Assembly: GCA_045660745.1 (NCBI GenBank)
Contig: JAZREJ010000022.1
Location: 1 to 64,000 of the forward strand
Origin: RGIG6353 sp045660745
Lineage (GTDB): Bacteria; Bacillota; Clostridia; Oscillospirales; SIG627
Length of the DNA stretch: 64,000 nucleotides
Direction: 5' to 3'
Part shown: positions 50,712-59,781 of the stretch, one piece after another
Layout: the number at the start of each line of letters is the position of its first letter
Numbering within the stretch: position 1 is the first letter of the stretch
Made by a program: the position numbers and the translations under genes
The notes under the pieces: model-generated
Database searches by the model: none
Seen by the model: only the letters and a program-made list of their open reading frames with translations
Told to the model about the DNA's origin: nothing

Positions 50712-51563
50712 TTACAATATATACGCAAAATATGACAATATTCTGTCCTCTCTCAGAGAGCGAAGTGCACGCTCAGCAAGATATCGCTTTTCAAACATTC
50801 CGAACACCGTCGGACCCGCCCCTGTCATTCGTGCGGCAAATGCACCAAGCTCCAAAAGTTTTTCCCGAAGGGATGCAACCTCAGGACACTCAGCAAAAAT
50901 ATTGGACTCGAAAACATTACACATTCCGTTTTTCAAAAGGGGAAAATTTCCGCTCTCAAGCGCCTTTATTACATCGGTATGAGAGCCTGTAAAGGCAGTC
51001 TGATATGTATCAAAATCGGAATACACCTTAGCGGTTGAAAGCTTTAGTGCATTCTTGGCAACAACAACGTAAAGCCTTTTAGGGGACGGCATTATCGGAG
51101 TAATAATCTCTCCTGTTCCCTGACAGAGAGCACTCGTCTCGGTCATACAAAACGGCACGTCGGAACCAAGCGACAGGGCGAGTGCACCTCTTTTTTCGTC
51201 ATCAAGTGCACCGTAAAGACGTTCCATGAGCTTTATAACAGTGGCAGCATCAGCGCTTCCACCGCCCATACCGCTGTTTGACGGAATAAGCTTTTTTAGT
51301 GTTATTTTTACGCTCTCGTCTTTGATTCCTTTATACTCAAGGTATCTTTTAGCAGCAACAACACACAGGTTTTTGTCATCGTTTCGAAGATAAGAGGCAT
51401 TTGTCTCAAATTCAAGCGCTTCGCTCTTTGTAACACTTATCTCATCATAAAGGGAAATATGCGACATTACAGACGTTATTGGGTGATATCCATCGTCCCT
51501 CTTTGCGCCCACTTCAAGTGTAAGATTAAGCTTTGCAGGAGCGCGCATTGTTACAGACTTCAT
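50712..51563 (-). CDS. ispE: 4-diphosphocytidyl-2-C-methyl-D-erythritol kinase
   Basis: 283 aa GHMP kinase of the MEP isoprenoid pathway. APAKLNLTLEVGAKRDDGYHPITSVM, the GHMP ATP loop LIPSNSGMGGGSADAA and MTGAGPTVFGMF are present. It overlaps plsY by four bases, last gene of a housekeeping operon. Confidence 0.95.
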   Translation of the reverse strand: MKSVTMRAPAKLNLTLEVGAKRDDGYHPITSVMSHISLYDEISVTKSEALEFETNASYLRNDDKNLCVVAAKRYLEYKGIKDESVKITLKKLIPSNSGMGGGSADAATVIKLMERLYGALDDEKRGALALSLGSDVPFCMTETSALCQGTGEIITPIMPSPKRLYVVVAKNALKLSTAKVYSDFDTYQTAFTGSHTDVIKALESGNFPLLKNGMCNVFESNIFAECPEVASLREKLLELGAFAARMTGAGPTVFGMFEKRYLAERALRSLREDRILSYFAYIL

Positions 51564-52327
51564 TTAGTATCCTTCTTTTTGAAGCTGAATTTGTTTTCGG
51601 TTCGATTCATAAGTCGTTTTATATTCTCTCGGTGCATTATTATAATAATAGCGGCAATGAGCACGGTGATTATAGCCTCTATTCCTCCTTGCTTAGGTAC
51701 AAAAGCGTCTTTAAGAAGCGGAAAGAAGAATGCACAAATAATACTTCCGAGTGAAATATACTTTGAAAAATACACTATAGATATAAAGATCAAGATAAGG
51801 CAGAAGAAAATTACAGGCTCAAGAACAAGGATCGTCACCGCCGAAACGACAACTCCCTTTCCGCCACGGAACTTATGATATATCGGGAAAATATGACCGA
51901 GTATACAGAACAGTCCAGCAATATATGCACCGCCGTTGCCCATCAAAAGCATTGCGACAAGAACTGCCACTGCAGCCTTAACACCGTCAAGAACCAAGGT
52001 AAGAATGCCAGCTTTTCTGCCGTAAGTTCTCAGCATATTGGTAGCGCCAGCATTTCCGCTTCCGTGAGACCTGACGTCATCCTTATGCCAATGCTTTGAC
52101 AACACTACCGCAAAATTAATACTTCCGAGAAGATATCCGAGTAGCGCACAGAAAAAGAGCGCCGCTCCGAGTACCCACCCGTGTCCGTAGGACATTGCGT
52201 CAAAGAATACCCCGTCGAAGCTGAACTTATAATATCCCTCGGGAGTATCAGCGCCAAGCGGGATATTATACTTTTCAATAAATTTACCGAGTATAAATCC
52301 AAAATCCTTTATGACAGCGAAATTCAT
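51560..52327 (-). CDS. plsY: Glycerol-3-phosphate acyltransferase PlsY, N-terminally extended
   Basis: 255 aa. LGYLLGSINFAVVLSK, the VRSHGSGNAGATNMLRTYG block and FRGGKGVVVS are the three active-site regions of PlsY, which uses acyl-phosphate to acylate glycerol-3-phosphate. The family is usually about 200 aa; here roughly 60 extra residues precede the first conserved helix. The extension overlaps the der stop by four bases with normal coupling, so the start seems right. Confidence 0.93.
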   Translation of the reverse strand: MNFAVIKDFGFILGKFIEKYNIPLGADTPEGYYKFSFDGVFFDAMSYGHGWVLGAALFFCALLGYLLGSINFAVVLSKHWHKDDVRSHGSGNAGATNMLRTYGRKAGILTLVLDGVKAAVAVLVAMLLMGNGGAYIAGLFCILGHIFPIYHKFRGGKGVVVSAVTILVLEPVIFFCLILIFISIVYFSKYISLGSIICAFFFPLLKDAFVPKQGGIEAIITVLIAAIIIIMHRENIKRLMNRTENKFSFKKKDTK

Positions 52328-53652
52328 TCCTTATCCCCCTTCTCGCGGATTATAAGCTTTATAGGTGTACCCGCAAATCCGAATGTGTTTCTCAGGCAGT
52401 TTTCTATATATCTCTGATAAGAAAAATGGAAAAGTTCGGCGCGGTTGCAGAAAATAACAAACGTGGGAGGCTTTACACCTATCTGTGTCATGTAGTAGAT
52501 TTTTAAGAACTTACCCTTATCGCTGGGAGGCTGAACACGACTTGTCGCCTCGGCAAGCACCTCGTTGAGCATACCTGTTGAGATTCGGGTGGATGACTGC
52601 ATATTAACGTAGTTTATCTCCCCAAAGAGCTTATCAACACGCTGACCCGTCTTAGCCGAAATGAAGTGGATTGGCGCATAGGTCATGTAAGAGAGCGCTT
52701 GATAAACCTTTTCGGTAAATTCCTTGTGGGTGGTATTATCCTTTTCCACCGTATCCCACTTATTAACGCAAATAATAGATGCCTTACCCGCCTCGTGAGC
52801 AAGACCTGCGATTCGCTCATCCTGTGCGGTAACACCCTCGCCTGCATCAACCATGATGAGACAGACGTCGCTGCGCTCAAGGGCAAGATTTGCACGGAGT
52901 ACACTATACTTCTCAACCGCATCCTCGATTTTTGCGTTACGGCGAATACCTGCGGTGTCGATGAGCACGTACTTACCGTAATCGTTATCTACAAGTGAGT
53001 CGATAGCATCTCTCGTTGTACCCGCAATGTCGGATACGATAACTCGCTCCTCACCGAGAATTCGGTTGACAAGTGAGCTTTTACCCGCATTAGGCTTTCC
53101 GATAACCGCAACCTTGATTCTGTCATCCTCCTCTTCCTCCTCGGTCTGCTCGGGGAAGTAGGAAATAACCTCGTCAAGCACGTCACCCGTACCCGTGCCG
53201 TGAATGGAGGATACGGAAATGGGGTCATTCTCAAAGCCCAGCTCATAGAATTCGTAATATTCCATGGGGGGTGCGCCTATCTTATCGCACTTGTTTACCG
53301 CAAGTACAACAGGCTTACCCGACTTTTTAAGAAGGGTGGCGATGTCTCTGTCCTGTGCGGTAACACCTGTGGTAACGTCTGTAAGCATTATAATAACGTC
53401 GGCAGATTCGATAGCAATCTGTGCCTGTGTGAAAATATGCTTGAGTATTATATCGTCGGTCTTAGGCTCGATACCTCCTGTATCAATAAGGGTCATTGCC
53501 CTGCCCGACCATTCGGTTTCAAAATAAATTCTGTCACGGGTGACGCCGGGGGTATCCTCGACGATAGCAATTCGCTGTCCCGATATTTTGTTAAAAAACG
53601 TACTCTTGCCAACGTTTGGTCTGCCGACAATTGCAACAACGGGTTTTGCCAT
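52324..53652 (-). CDS. der: Ribosome biogenesis GTPase Der (EngA)
   Basis: 442 aa with two tandem G domains. First: GRPNVGKSTFFNK, DTGGIE, NKCDK. Second: GKPNAGKSSLVNR, DTAGIR, NKWD. A C-terminal KH-like domain ends IKLIIREKGDKE. Acts in 50S maturation. It follows the DUF512 gene by five bases. Confidence 0.97.
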   Translation of the reverse strand: MAKPVVAIVGRPNVGKSTFFNKISGQRIAIVEDTPGVTRDRIYFETEWSGRAMTLIDTGGIEPKTDDIILKHIFTQAQIAIESADVIIMLTDVTTGVTAQDRDIATLLKKSGKPVVLAVNKCDKIGAPPMEYYEFYELGFENDPISVSSIHGTGTGDVLDEVISYFPEQTEEEEEDDRIKVAVIGKPNAGKSSLVNRILGEERVIVSDIAGTTRDAIDSLVDNDYGKYVLIDTAGIRRNAKIEDAVEKYSVLRANLALERSDVCLIMVDAGEGVTAQDERIAGLAHEAGKASIICVNKWDTVEKDNTTHKEFTEKVYQALSYMTYAPIHFISAKTGQRVDKLFGEINYVNMQSSTRISTGMLNEVLAEATSRVQPPSDKGKFLKIYYMTQIGVKPPTFVIFCNRAELFHFSYQRYIENCLRNTFGFAGTPIKLIIREKGDKE

Positions 53653-53657
53653 TTATA

Positions 53658-54968
53658 TCACTCCTTTATAATTTTATAAAGAAAATCGGTATCACTGTCT
53701 GTGGGTACTACCTCGACTCCAAGCTCACGCTCGACATCCTCAAGGGAAACACCGTCAAGGAACAAATCCCCCTCGTGCCTGAGTGCACATCTCGGAATGA
53801 AGAGATTTGAGCCAAGCTCCTTTCCCTTCAGCTGTGCGATAATATCCTGACCGACGAGAAGTCCCGACACGGTAACACTCTCGCCGTAAAAGTCATTTCT
53901 TATAACGTGTACGTCACACTCTATATTATACCAAACTTCTCGGATTTTTTCAACAAGAAATCTTATATGTTCGCCTGCGGCAACACCCGTTGCGATGCTG
54001 ACTCGGCGATTTTGTGAAAAATCATCTTCGTCTTCCTTCAAAAACTCAATTTCCGAGAGCACGTCGCTTTGCATGGAGCGTATCATCCCGACGCCGTTTT
54101 CAAGCTGAGGATATCCCTCGTAAAAATCTTCGTTCGGGAGCTCAAGTCCTGCCGTCAAATAAAACTCGTCGGATGCGAAAACAATACGCGTTCCGAACTT
54201 CTCCATGAAATGCTCCCCCCAGCCTTCGAGCATTTTTACAACCTCGCAGGCGCTATCCTTATCAAAGGCTTCAAGAGGGTAAAGACCGTTTCTGTACTTT
54301 GTCAGTCCTACGGGAACTACAGCAATGCTTGCAAGTCTTGGAACAAACCGCTCAAGGTCTGAAAGTGTTTTTTCGAGATACTCACCGTCATTTACTCCGC
54401 GGCAGAGAACGATCTGCACGTTGAGCTCAAGCCCGCCGTCATAAAGTATCTGCATCTGGTCAAGAATCTTACCCGCAAAGCGGTTGCCAAGCATCATACA
54501 TCTGCGCTCAGGGTCTGTCACCTGCACCGAGATATTGACGGGAGAAATGTGCATTTTGCAAAGTCGGTGAAGCTCCTCGTCGGGGACGTTCGTAAGAGTG
54601 ACGTAGTTCCCGAATAAAAATGAAAGTCGGGTATCGTCATCCTTGAAATATATCCCCTCCCTCATTCCGTGAGGGTTCTGGTCAATAAAGCAAAAGATAC
54701 ATTTATTCGAGCATCTTTGCTGTTTATCCATGAGAAACGTCTCAAATTCAAGACCAATCTCGTCACATTCGTCCTTTTTTATCCTGACCTTATAGCGCTC
54801 TCCGTTTTCTCTCTCAAGCTCAAGCTCAAGCTTTGTCTCGTACATATAAAAACGGTAGTCCAATACGTCGCGGATAGGATGAGCGTTTACCGATATAAGC
54901 TTATCACTGTCTTTGATTCCCGCTTTTTGCGCGTGTGAGCCTTGCGTTACCTTGTATATCTTTACCAT
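53658..54968 (-). CDS. DUF512 family Fe-S oxidoreductase-like protein with PDZ-type N terminus
   Basis: 436 aa. The N terminus resembles a PDZ domain (VTQGSHAQKAGIKDSDKLISVN). The core has a cysteine motif CSNKCIFCFIDQNP that resembles a radical-SAM 4Fe-4S site, and the C-terminal half holds DUF512. The protein is widespread in Clostridia and sits next to der here as commonly seen. Function unknown. ATG 54968 with AAAGGAG. Confidence 0.88.
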   Translation of the reverse strand: MVKIYKVTQGSHAQKAGIKDSDKLISVNAHPIRDVLDYRFYMYETKLELELERENGERYKVRIKKDECDEIGLEFETFLMDKQQRCSNKCIFCFIDQNPHGMREGIYFKDDDTRLSFLFGNYVTLTNVPDEELHRLCKMHISPVNISVQVTDPERRCMMLGNRFAGKILDQMQILYDGGLELNVQIVLCRGVNDGEYLEKTLSDLERFVPRLASIAVVPVGLTKYRNGLYPLEAFDKDSACEVVKMLEGWGEHFMEKFGTRIVFASDEFYLTAGLELPNEDFYEGYPQLENGVGMIRSMQSDVLSEIEFLKEDEDDFSQNRRVSIATGVAAGEHIRFLVEKIREVWYNIECDVHVIRNDFYGESVTVSGLLVGQDIIAQLKGKELGSNLFIPRCALRHEGDLFLDGVSLEDVERELGVEVVPTDSDTDFLYKIIKE

Positions 54969-54990
54969 ACGCTCTCCTTTCAAAATTTGC

Positions 54991-55028
54991 AAAAAAATGT
55001 GTCATGCCCCAAAGAAGGCATGACACAT
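54991..55028 (-). terminator. Terminator of yceD-rpmF
   Basis: ATGTGTCATGCC/GGCATGACACAT stem at 54997-55028, T6-7 on the minus strand. Confidence 0.9.
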
Positions 55029-55056
55029 CCTTTTGTTTAGTCAAACCAAGCTCCAA

Positions 55057-55236
55057 TTAGTCCTGCTTAATGACTTCCTTGCCATTGTAAGAACCGCACT
55101 TGGAACAAACTCTGTGAGGAAGGTTGTACTCTCCGCACTTGGGGCATACAGACATTCCGGGCACTTTGAGCTTCCACACGCTGGAACGTCTCTTGTTCTG
55201 TCTCTGACTGGATACTTTTCTCTTCGGTACTGCCAT
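55057..55236 (-). CDS. rpmF: 50S ribosomal protein L32
   Basis: 59 aa. MAVPKRKVSSQRQNKRRSSVWKL-type opening (kept: AVPKRKVSSQRQNKRR) and a zinc knuckle CPKCGEYNLPHRVCSKCG. ATG 55236 with GGAGGTG. A CXXC-containing L32 is Zn-bound (C+ form). It follows yceD by 47 bp. Confidence 0.96.
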   Translation of the reverse strand: MAVPKRKVSSQRQNKRRSSVWKLKVPGMSVCPKCGEYNLPHRVCSKCGSYNGKEVIKQD

Positions 55237-55283
55237 CTTACTTGACACCTCCTCGTTCTATACTAATAAGCATTTAAGCAATT

Positions 55284-55799
55284 TTATTCCTCGTCGAAAA
55301 AGCATTCAAGCGCTTTCCAACGGGGGTCCTTGTCCTGTAAATTACAATTACAGGTTACAAGATTAAGATCGGCACCGCATTTGGGACAAAGTCCGCGGCA
55401 ATCCTCTCGGCACAGATGCGACATTGGTACGTTCAAAAAGAACGCCTCTCTCGCAAGCTCTGCAAGATCAATCTTCCCTGATTCGGGAATAATGTATTCA
55501 TCATTGTCCATATTCTCAAGAGTCTCGGCAACGGGTGCCGTTATCCTGTGTGTCAATACCCTTTCAACCGTGGTAAGACACCTTGAACAATGAGTGCGAT
55601 ACTTTACAGTTAACTCTGCATCAAGCTCCATATAGCCTGATAAATTGACCGCACGCCCTTTGATACGGGAGGGAGTGTCCACTTCAATGCCCTCAACGTC
55701 AAGCTCAGGAGTGAGCTCTGTGTCAAAGTCAAGTTCACGGATTTCCCCGCGGAGCAAGCCCGCAACGTCAAGCAGTGAAGAGTTCTGAACTATATCCAT
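55284..55799 (-). CDS. yceD: YceD/DUF177 family protein
   Basis: 171 aa. Acts in large-subunit rRNA accumulation in other bacteria. Conserved cysteine-rich block CREDCRGLCPKCGADLNLVTCNC at about 132-154, usual for this family, plus SRCLTTVER. Adjacent to rpmF as is customary. Confidence 0.92.
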   Translation of the reverse strand: MDIVQNSSLLDVAGLLRGEIRELDFDTELTPELDVEGIEVDTPSRIKGRAVNLSGYMELDAELTVKYRTHCSRCLTTVERVLTHRITAPVAETLENMDNDEYIIPESGKIDLAELAREAFFLNVPMSHLCREDCRGLCPKCGADLNLVTCNCNLQDKDPRWKALECFFDEE

Positions 55800-55918
55800 A
55801 CATCCTCTTTTCGGTCATATGCGAAAAACTGCAAAGTACATTATACACACCTTGACAAGTTTTGTCAACAATTTTTTTTACTTTTTATAAAAAAGTCGTA
55901 TTTTTTTTAAATCAATGA

Positions 55919-57676
55919 TTATTTTGCGTTCTGCTCTCTTATTTCCTGAACCCTTGCCTTAACGTCATAGGTCTCAAGTCTTGCCTTAATTTCGTTGTAA
56001 TCGTCAAGCTCTGCATAGCAGAAATCTCTGTAACCGAATATAGAGGAAGAGATACCCTCAAGCTTATTCGATCTCATGAAGTTGATTACGTTGAAGGTAA
56101 GAGGAATTGCGGGAGCCTCATCGATGAGCATTTCTTCTGCCTTATGGAGAAGCTCGATTCTCTTGCCCTTGTTACCAACTGTATTGAATATCTCATCAAT
56201 GAGCGCATTGTATTCTTCGTTGTCAAAGCCTGTGATGTGTGGCTTTGTAGTATCTGTGCCTTCGCCTATCTCGATAACGCTTCCGCTGTACTCACGTGCA
56301 AAAGGAGCAAGGAATGAGAATGCGTCGGTAGTAAGACCCTGATAGTCAATACCGATAACATCAAATTCACCTTCGTAAAGAGCGGTCTGGTAATCATTAG
56401 TTCTCACGTCATTAACTTCAACCTTGAAGCCAAGCTCTTCCCAAACAGTCTCTGTATAATTTGCAATAGCAACGTCTGCGGTGTCTCTGAGAGAAGTGAT
56501 AGCAATGGTGTAATCAGCGGGATTGATTCCGGATTCCTTGATAAGAGCCTTAGCTGCTTCAATGTCTGCAGTGGTGGAAATAAGGTTGCCGCCTGCTGTA
56601 CGGAATGCGGTTGAGTGATTCTTATCCTCAACACCGTATGTTACAAAACCTGTTGCGGGAAGAGTTCCGCAGCCTGCGGTCTCTGCAATGGTGTTTCTGT
56701 CAAGAGCAAGGCTGAGCGCCTGTCTTACAAGCTTGTTATCAAAGGGAGCCTTTGTTGTATTGAAGAAGTATGTGAAGGAGGAAAGGAGATTCTTTGTGGT
56801 AATATCATCCTTATACTTTTCATACGCTTCCTTGGAAAAGCTACTGATGTAGAACATCAAGCCGTCTTCCCACATCTGGAGTCTTTCTTCTTCCGACATG
56901 TTATAATCTATCGGAAGCTGATAAGGCTCAACTACATCCCATTCAGCTGTATCGCTTTCGGGATCACGCTGATAGCTTACGTTTCTCTGGAGAGTGAGAG
57001 TGCTTCTGAGAACGTAGTTCTTAGCGGTGAATGCAGCGTTTGCCGCAAAGTTATCGCCTGAGCTTGACCAGCTGTCTTCTCTGCCGTATACAAGGTCCTC
57101 ACGCTGAGGAGCAAGTGCAGGGCTGGCTACAGTCTTAAGGAAGAGGTCAAGATCGAACTCACCTTCAAACTCTACCTTGAGAAGAGTTCCGGACTCAGCA
57201 TATACGCCAAGGTCGTCTGCAGTTACAAGACCCGACTTAAATTCCTTTGCGTTTTTAATATTGTAAAGAAGGCACGCAGCAGGGCTGTTTGTCTCGGGAG
57301 AAAGAACACGGCGCCATGCATAAACAAAGTCGTCTGCCTGAACGGTTCTTCTGTCATCCCATCCTGTTGTGTCATTGAGCTCGAAGAAAAGGAAATATTC
57401 TCCGCGCTCCTTGTTTATCTTTGTGTACCAGTCAACAGCAATGCCCTCATGGAGATTTCCGTCTGCATCAAGGGTGGTAAGTCCTTCAAAGAACATACCT
57501 GTGTTGACAACTGTCTCCGCCTCATAGATCATCGGAACCGCATCAATTGCGCCGAGAGCCTTTGAAACGTAAATCGGAATAACGGCACCCTTATCATCCT
57601 CGTCTCTCTTTGAACATCCTGTAAAGAGTGTAAGAATGAAGAGTGTTGCAAGTGCTAATGCTATGATTTTTTTCAT
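55919..57676 (-). CDS. Peptide/oligosaccharide ABC-type solute-binding lipoprotein (family 5)
   Basis: 585 aa. Signal peptide MKKIIALALATLFILTLFTG with Cys lipobox (LFTGC). The body has SBP family-5 features: WYTKINKERGEYFLFFELNDTTGWDDRRTVQADDFVYAWRRVL and the terminal EEMLIDEAPAIPLTFNV. Such proteins bind oligopeptides for OppBCDF-type permeases, which are not in the window. ATG 57676 follows AGGAGG. Confidence 0.88.
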   Translation of the reverse strand: MKKIIALALATLFILTLFTGCSKRDEDDKGAVIPIYVSKALGAIDAVPMIYEAETVVNTGMFFEGLTTLDADGNLHEGIAVDWYTKINKERGEYFLFFELNDTTGWDDRRTVQADDFVYAWRRVLSPETNSPAACLLYNIKNAKEFKSGLVTADDLGVYAESGTLLKVEFEGEFDLDLFLKTVASPALAPQREDLVYGREDSWSSSGDNFAANAAFTAKNYVLRSTLTLQRNVSYQRDPESDTAEWDVVEPYQLPIDYNMSEEERLQMWEDGLMFYISSFSKEAYEKYKDDITTKNLLSSFTYFFNTTKAPFDNKLVRQALSLALDRNTIAETAGCGTLPATGFVTYGVEDKNHSTAFRTAGGNLISTTADIEAAKALIKESGINPADYTIAITSLRDTADVAIANYTETVWEELGFKVEVNDVRTNDYQTALYEGEFDVIGIDYQGLTTDAFSFLAPFAREYSGSVIEIGEGTDTTKPHITGFDNEEYNALIDEIFNTVGNKGKRIELLHKAEEMLIDEAPAIPLTFNVINFMRSNKLEGISSSIFGYRDFCYAELDDYNEIKARLETYDVKARVQEIREQNAK

Positions 57677-57740
57677 GTAAAAAACCTCCTGCTGGAATGT
57701 GCGCATAGCGAATATAGTTTACCATAATATTTCACCTTAT

Positions 57741-57769
57741 ATAATAACACAAACACATGAATTTATCAA
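57741..57769 (-). promoter_or_regulatory. Promoter of the OppA-type gene
   Basis: On the minus strand: TTGATA (57769-57764), 17-bp spacer, TATTAT (57746-57741). Confidence 0.6.
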
Positions 57770-57971
57770 TGATAATTTTAACTTTTCCCCCATTTGCACA
57801 ATAATTTTTTTATTATTTTGGCAAAATAACCAATAAAATCCCAAAAACGAAGCATATTTGGTCCAAAAAACTTAATTCCGGACGGTTTTAGAGCACAAAA
57901 AAATCACATCGCAGATATTTTTTCCGTATAATACCACCGGGTGCTTCCTATTTATTCTGCATCCGGAAAGG

Positions 57972-58385
57972 ATGGATTCCATGTTCCCGTTTTCCTTGCC
58001 CTGCCTTTTCAGACGTAGCGGCAGCGCTCCGTCGGGTCAGGTGTGTCTTGTCGGAGGATACGATATAAGTCGCCTCAATTTCATGAGTGCCAACGTGTGC
58101 GAGTGCGAAATCAACAACGCCGTGTCTCTTGTTGAGAGTGGCTTTGACGAATACCGCCTTGACCCCGCGGCAGTCGCTGCGAAATTCTTGAATTCGCCAT
58201 CAGTGCCGTGCGCCTTCCGAGGCAAGCCTGCATATCTCAAATGCCTCAAGACTTTATCCTGCAAGACATATGTCGTTCTGGGTATCTCCTGTGTTGGAGA
58301 CGCTGTATTTGAGCTTGACTGCAGAGATACCTCTTGCGGCAAAAAAATATACACGGTCAGCCGTGCGGCTTTCATCTGCGGATAA
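57972..58385 (+). CDS. Cysteine-rich orphan protein
   Basis: 137 aa with 11 Cys, spread from residue 11 to 136. AAAGG lies about ten bases before the ATG at 57972, a TATAAT (57926-57931) 41 bases before it, and a strong terminator 12 bp after the stop. No signal peptide or membrane helix is obvious. Codon usage agrees with the neighbours, and the overlapping minus-strand frame has no signals of its own. Function unknown. Confidence 0.5.
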   Translation: MDSMFPFSLPCLFRRSGSAPSGQVCLVGGYDISRLNFMSANVCECEINNAVSLVESGFDEYRLDPAAVAAKFLNSPSVPCAFRGKPAYLKCLKTLSCKTYVVLGISCVGDAVFELDCRDTSCGKKIYTVSRAAFICG

Positions 58386-58396
58386 AAATCCCCAAA

Positions 58397-58436
58397 CCTA
58401 TCCCTCACGCTTGAGGGAAATAGGTGCGTTTTTTGA
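58397..58436 (+). terminator. Terminator after the cysteine-rich orphan
   Basis: CCTATCCCTC/GAGGGAAATAGG stem (58397-58424) with TGCGTTTTTT behind it. This strand-specific T-tail supports a plus-strand transcript. Confidence 0.75.
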
Positions 58437-58527
58437 AATATGCAAAACCACGCGTTCTTGTGAGTAATTTGCCGCAAGAAAAAGTCGTCTTCGACAGCTG
58501 ATGCTCACCGAAGCTCACGAAAATCAA

Positions 58528-58560
58528 GCAAGCTTTTGTCTGTAACACAAAAAAGCTTGC
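58528..58560. other. Hairpin in the orphan-fba intergenic region
   Basis: GCAAGCTTTT/AAAAGCTTGC (58528-58537 with 58551-58560). It lies next to the fba terminator; it may be a second, reserve terminator for fba. No gene lies between 58386 and 58619. Confidence 0.5.
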
Positions 58561-58580
58561 GCAATTTCTGTGTGTAAAAT

Positions 58581-58609
58581 AAAAGTTCCTCCCGAGCGGA
58601 GGAACTTTT
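58581..58609 (-). terminator. Terminator of fba
   Basis: A 12-bp perfect stem (58581-58592 with 58598-58609), 11 bp after the fba stop; the stem itself ends in a T-run on the minus strand. Confidence 0.85.
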
Positions 58610-58619
58610 GTATTGTGAT

Positions 58620-59549
58620 TTATGCCTTATCCTTTGAGCCGAGAACGTTAACAATCTTGTGAGTAACGAGATCACGAACATTGTTTCTGGAAACCGAAAG
58701 ATAAGTTCTGGGGTCGAATGCCGCGGGGTCCTTAACAAAGGTATCGCGAATACCTGCAGTGAATGCAAGACGAATATCGGAGTCGATATTGATCTTACAA
58801 ACAGCCATAGAAGCCGCCTTGCGAAGAAGCTCTTCGGGAACACCTTGAGCATTTGCAAGGTTTCCGCCGTTTTCGTTGATAATCTTAACGTATTCCTGAT
58901 TTACGCTGGATGCACCGTGAAGAACGATGGGGAACTCAGGGAGTCTCTTTGATATCTCTTCGAGAATGTCGAAGCGAAGCTTGGGCTCGCCCTTGAACTT
59001 GAATGCGCCGTGGCTGGTACCGATAGCGATAGCAAGAGAGTCAACGCCTGTTCTCTCAACGAAAGCCTCAACCTCTGCGGGATTTGTATACATAGCATCC
59101 TCAGCAGATACCTTAACGTCATCCTCAATGCCTGCGAGCTTACCAAGCTCACCCTCAACGGTAACACCGCGCTCGTGTGCATATTCAACTACCTTGCGGG
59201 TGATTGCAACATTGTCGTCAAAATCAAAGTGAGAGCCGTCGATCATAACGGAGGTAAAGCCGTTGTCGATACAAGCCTTACAGATTTCAAAATCTGCGCC
59301 GTGGTCAAGGTGAAGTGCGAAGTCAATTCCAGCATCCTCTGCTGCAGCCTTTGCAAGAGCCATAAGGTAAGCGGGCTTTGCATACTTTCTTGCGCCTGCG
59401 GAAACCTGAAGGATAACGGGAGAGTGCTGAGATGCAGCAGCCTCACAGATAGCCTGAATAATCTCCATGTTATTGATGTTAAAAGCACCTACAGCATATC
59501 CGCCGTGATATGCCTTATTAAGCATTTCCTTGGTATTGATAAGTCCCAT
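58620..59549 (-). CDS. fba: Class II fructose-1,6-bisphosphate aldolase
   Basis: 309 aa. Zn-dependent aldolase of glycolysis. HLDHGADFE supplies a catalytic Asp and Zn His; VEGELGKLAGIED, GTSHGAFKF and FPIVLHGASSV supply the others. NIDSDIRLAFT is the substrate-binding NxDTD-like block. Single-gene unit with promoter (59618-59590) and terminator. Confidence 0.95.
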   Translation of the reverse strand: MGLINTKEMLNKAYHGGYAVGAFNINNMEIIQAICEAAASQHSPVILQVSAGARKYAKPAYLMALAKAAAEDAGIDFALHLDHGADFEICKACIDNGFTSVMIDGSHFDFDDNVAITRKVVEYAHERGVTVEGELGKLAGIEDDVKVSAEDAMYTNPAEVEAFVERTGVDSLAIAIGTSHGAFKFKGEPKLRFDILEEISKRLPEFPIVLHGASSVNQEYVKIINENGGNLANAQGVPEELLRKAASMAVCKINIDSDIRLAFTAGIRDTFVKDPAAFDPRTYLSVSRNNVRDLVTHKIVNVLGSKDKA

Positions 59550-59589
59550 AAATACACACCTGTCCTTTTTTAATATTTTAACATCTAAT

Positions 59590-59618
59590 ATGATAATATA
59601 TATTTAGCTTAAAGTCAA
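59590..59618 (-). promoter_or_regulatory. Promoter of fba
   Basis: On the minus strand: TTGACT (59618-59613), 17-bp spacer, TATCAT (59595-59590). Confidence 0.65.
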
Positions 59619-59709
59619 TAAAATCATGCAAAAAAGAAGATTTTTGTTAATTTATTAACATTTTTTGCATTCAAAAGCCTAACTTTACACCAAACATGCA
59701 CAATTTCTT

Positions 59710-59738
59710 TTGACATTTCGAATTTTTTATGATATAAT
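59710..59738 (+). promoter_or_regulatory. Promoter of the ruvCAB-rnj operon
   Basis: TTGACA at 59710-59715, 17-bp spacer, TATAAT at 59733-59738: a perfect consensus. Confidence 0.82.
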
Positions 59739-59781
59739 GTACTATAAGTATATATATCTTTAAGAATACGGATTTCCAAAA

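Noticed and set aside
58037..58477. 146-codon minus-strand frame opposite the cysteine-rich orphan
   Set aside because: It crosses the terminator whose T-tail serves the plus strand and has no ribosome-binding site; the plus-strand frame has better signals.
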